This document shows positions 45,022 to 60,000 of a DNA stretch of 60,000 nucleotides, in pieces. Source of the DNA: Bugula neritina (taxonomy: Eukaryota > Bryozoa > Gymnolaemata > Cheilostomatida > Bugulidae); assembly GCA_964035545.1 (NCBI GenBank), contig OZ037772.1, positions 11,847,818-11,907,817 of the forward strand, given 5' to 3'. Below the pieces are notes generated by a model. It was not told the origin of the DNA, searched no databases, and saw nothing but the letters and a program-made list of their open reading frames with translations. Each line of letters starts with the position of its first letter. The first letter of the stretch is position 1. The position numbers were made by a program, and so were the translations under genes.

Positions 45022-59286
<14,265 letters not shown>

Positions 59287-60000
59287 AGGTGTTTAAGATG
59301 TTTGCTTCCCGTTTAACTGACATGTTTGTTGATACCTAAAGTGCTGGCTAGCATTTGTCCTGTACTGTAGAATGACTAGTGTTTACTTTTGTACTGTAGA
59401 GTGACTAGTGTTTGTCCTCTACTGTAAAGTGACTAGTGTTTGTCCTCTACTGTAGAGTAACTAGTGTTTACTCCTGTACTGTCTAATTTTTAGTGTTAAT
59501 TGTCTATTTTGTAACTATTTAAGATCTGCCAGTGCCATTGCCGACGCAGCTAAGTATGTCTATTTCGTAACTACCTGTTGCTTTGAATCCACCTAAATAG
59601 CCATTATTCTATGCAGCCTTGGTATTGCATGCCAATAGCGGGGTTGGTGGCCCACAAACTCAACTAATACTGTACATAGAACTGAGGCTCTCGTAAATGT
59701 TGTATGTCTCTGGATTGCATGGGTTCCTTCAGTTATACGTTTTTGTGTTGTGGGGGGCTGTGTCAGGGTCAACGGCGTAACGGCTGTAGATGTGCTCTGG
59801 TTTCCTGCTCCGGAATGTTCTGTTGTATGGGACTTCCTTCACGCTGCTCTTTCATCTGGAACTGGTGTTGCTTTATCTCTACCAGCTGAGTAGCCTGTCA
59901 CTACTTTCTACCAGCTCTCTCTATGCTAAACTACTTTCTACCAGCTCTCTCTATGCTAATTACTCTCCGCATCTCTTTTCCAAACTCCTATTTATGGCAT
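59287..60000 (+). other. Dynamin 3' region (UTR or further intron) with about 32-bp repeats
   Basis: About four copies of a tgtactgtagagtgactagt-type unit lie at 59365-59480. A possible extra proline-containing exon follows an AG at 59521-59523, but its frame relative to exon 19 is not secure. No polyadenylation hexamer was confirmed before the window ends. Confidence 0.45.

Overview
This is nuclear DNA from a multicellular animal, almost certainly an invertebrate. All recognisable genes are metazoan-type and split by spliceosomal introns. The DNA between exons is AT-rich and crowded with retroelement and DNA-transposon debris, microsatellites and minisatellites. The phylum cannot be fixed from the sequence alone. 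No prokaryotic or organellar genes, CRISPR arrays, rRNAs or tRNAs were seen. Exon maps were built by hand from GT/AG consensus, phase agreement and remembered family similarity.

Layout. 1-6.6 kb: no gene; most of it is one 4.7 kb inverted-repeat (foldback-like) element. 6.9-14.0 kb (minus): GNL1-like circularly permuted GTPase, 11 exons, 573 aa, with several introns built of tandem repeats. 14.7-16.3 kb (plus): 5'-truncated CR1/Jockey-type LINE reverse transcriptase. 17.95-18.94 kb (plus): COA3, a small mitochondrial cytochrome c oxidase assembly factor, with an antisense tRNA-derived SINE in intron 1. 19.5-20.0 kb: a spacer-less palindrome between AT microsatellites. 20.6-25.4 and 27.05-33.8 kb (both minus): two tandemly duplicated flavin-containing monooxygenases with matching 7-exon structures and copied promoters, separated by a Penelope-like GIY-YIG relic. 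36.7-39.7 kb (minus): ZDHHC24-like palmitoyltransferase, 5 exons, 282 aa. 41.4-44.7 kb (minus): a two-exon 119-aa coiled-coil protein not recognised. 45.0-59.3 kb (plus): classical dynamin with GTPase, stalk, PH, GED and proline-rich domains, 19 exons, about 827 aa, head-to-head with the coiled-coil gene.

The genes are unrelated housekeeping or detoxification functions and form no operon or pathway. The unusual theme is how the introns are built. In GNL1 and dynamin, at least seven introns carry 26-55 bp tandem arrays that begin at, or contain copies of, an authentic splice donor or acceptor. Two GNL1 introns are almost nothing but repeat. Dynamin also shows two candidate micro-exons (12 and 9 nt, both phase 0) in the intron just before the PH domain, where the vertebrate DNM2 4-aa optional insert lies. 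The upstream FMO copy keeps an open frame but has lost two of the three glycines of its NADPH-binding GxGxxG motif.
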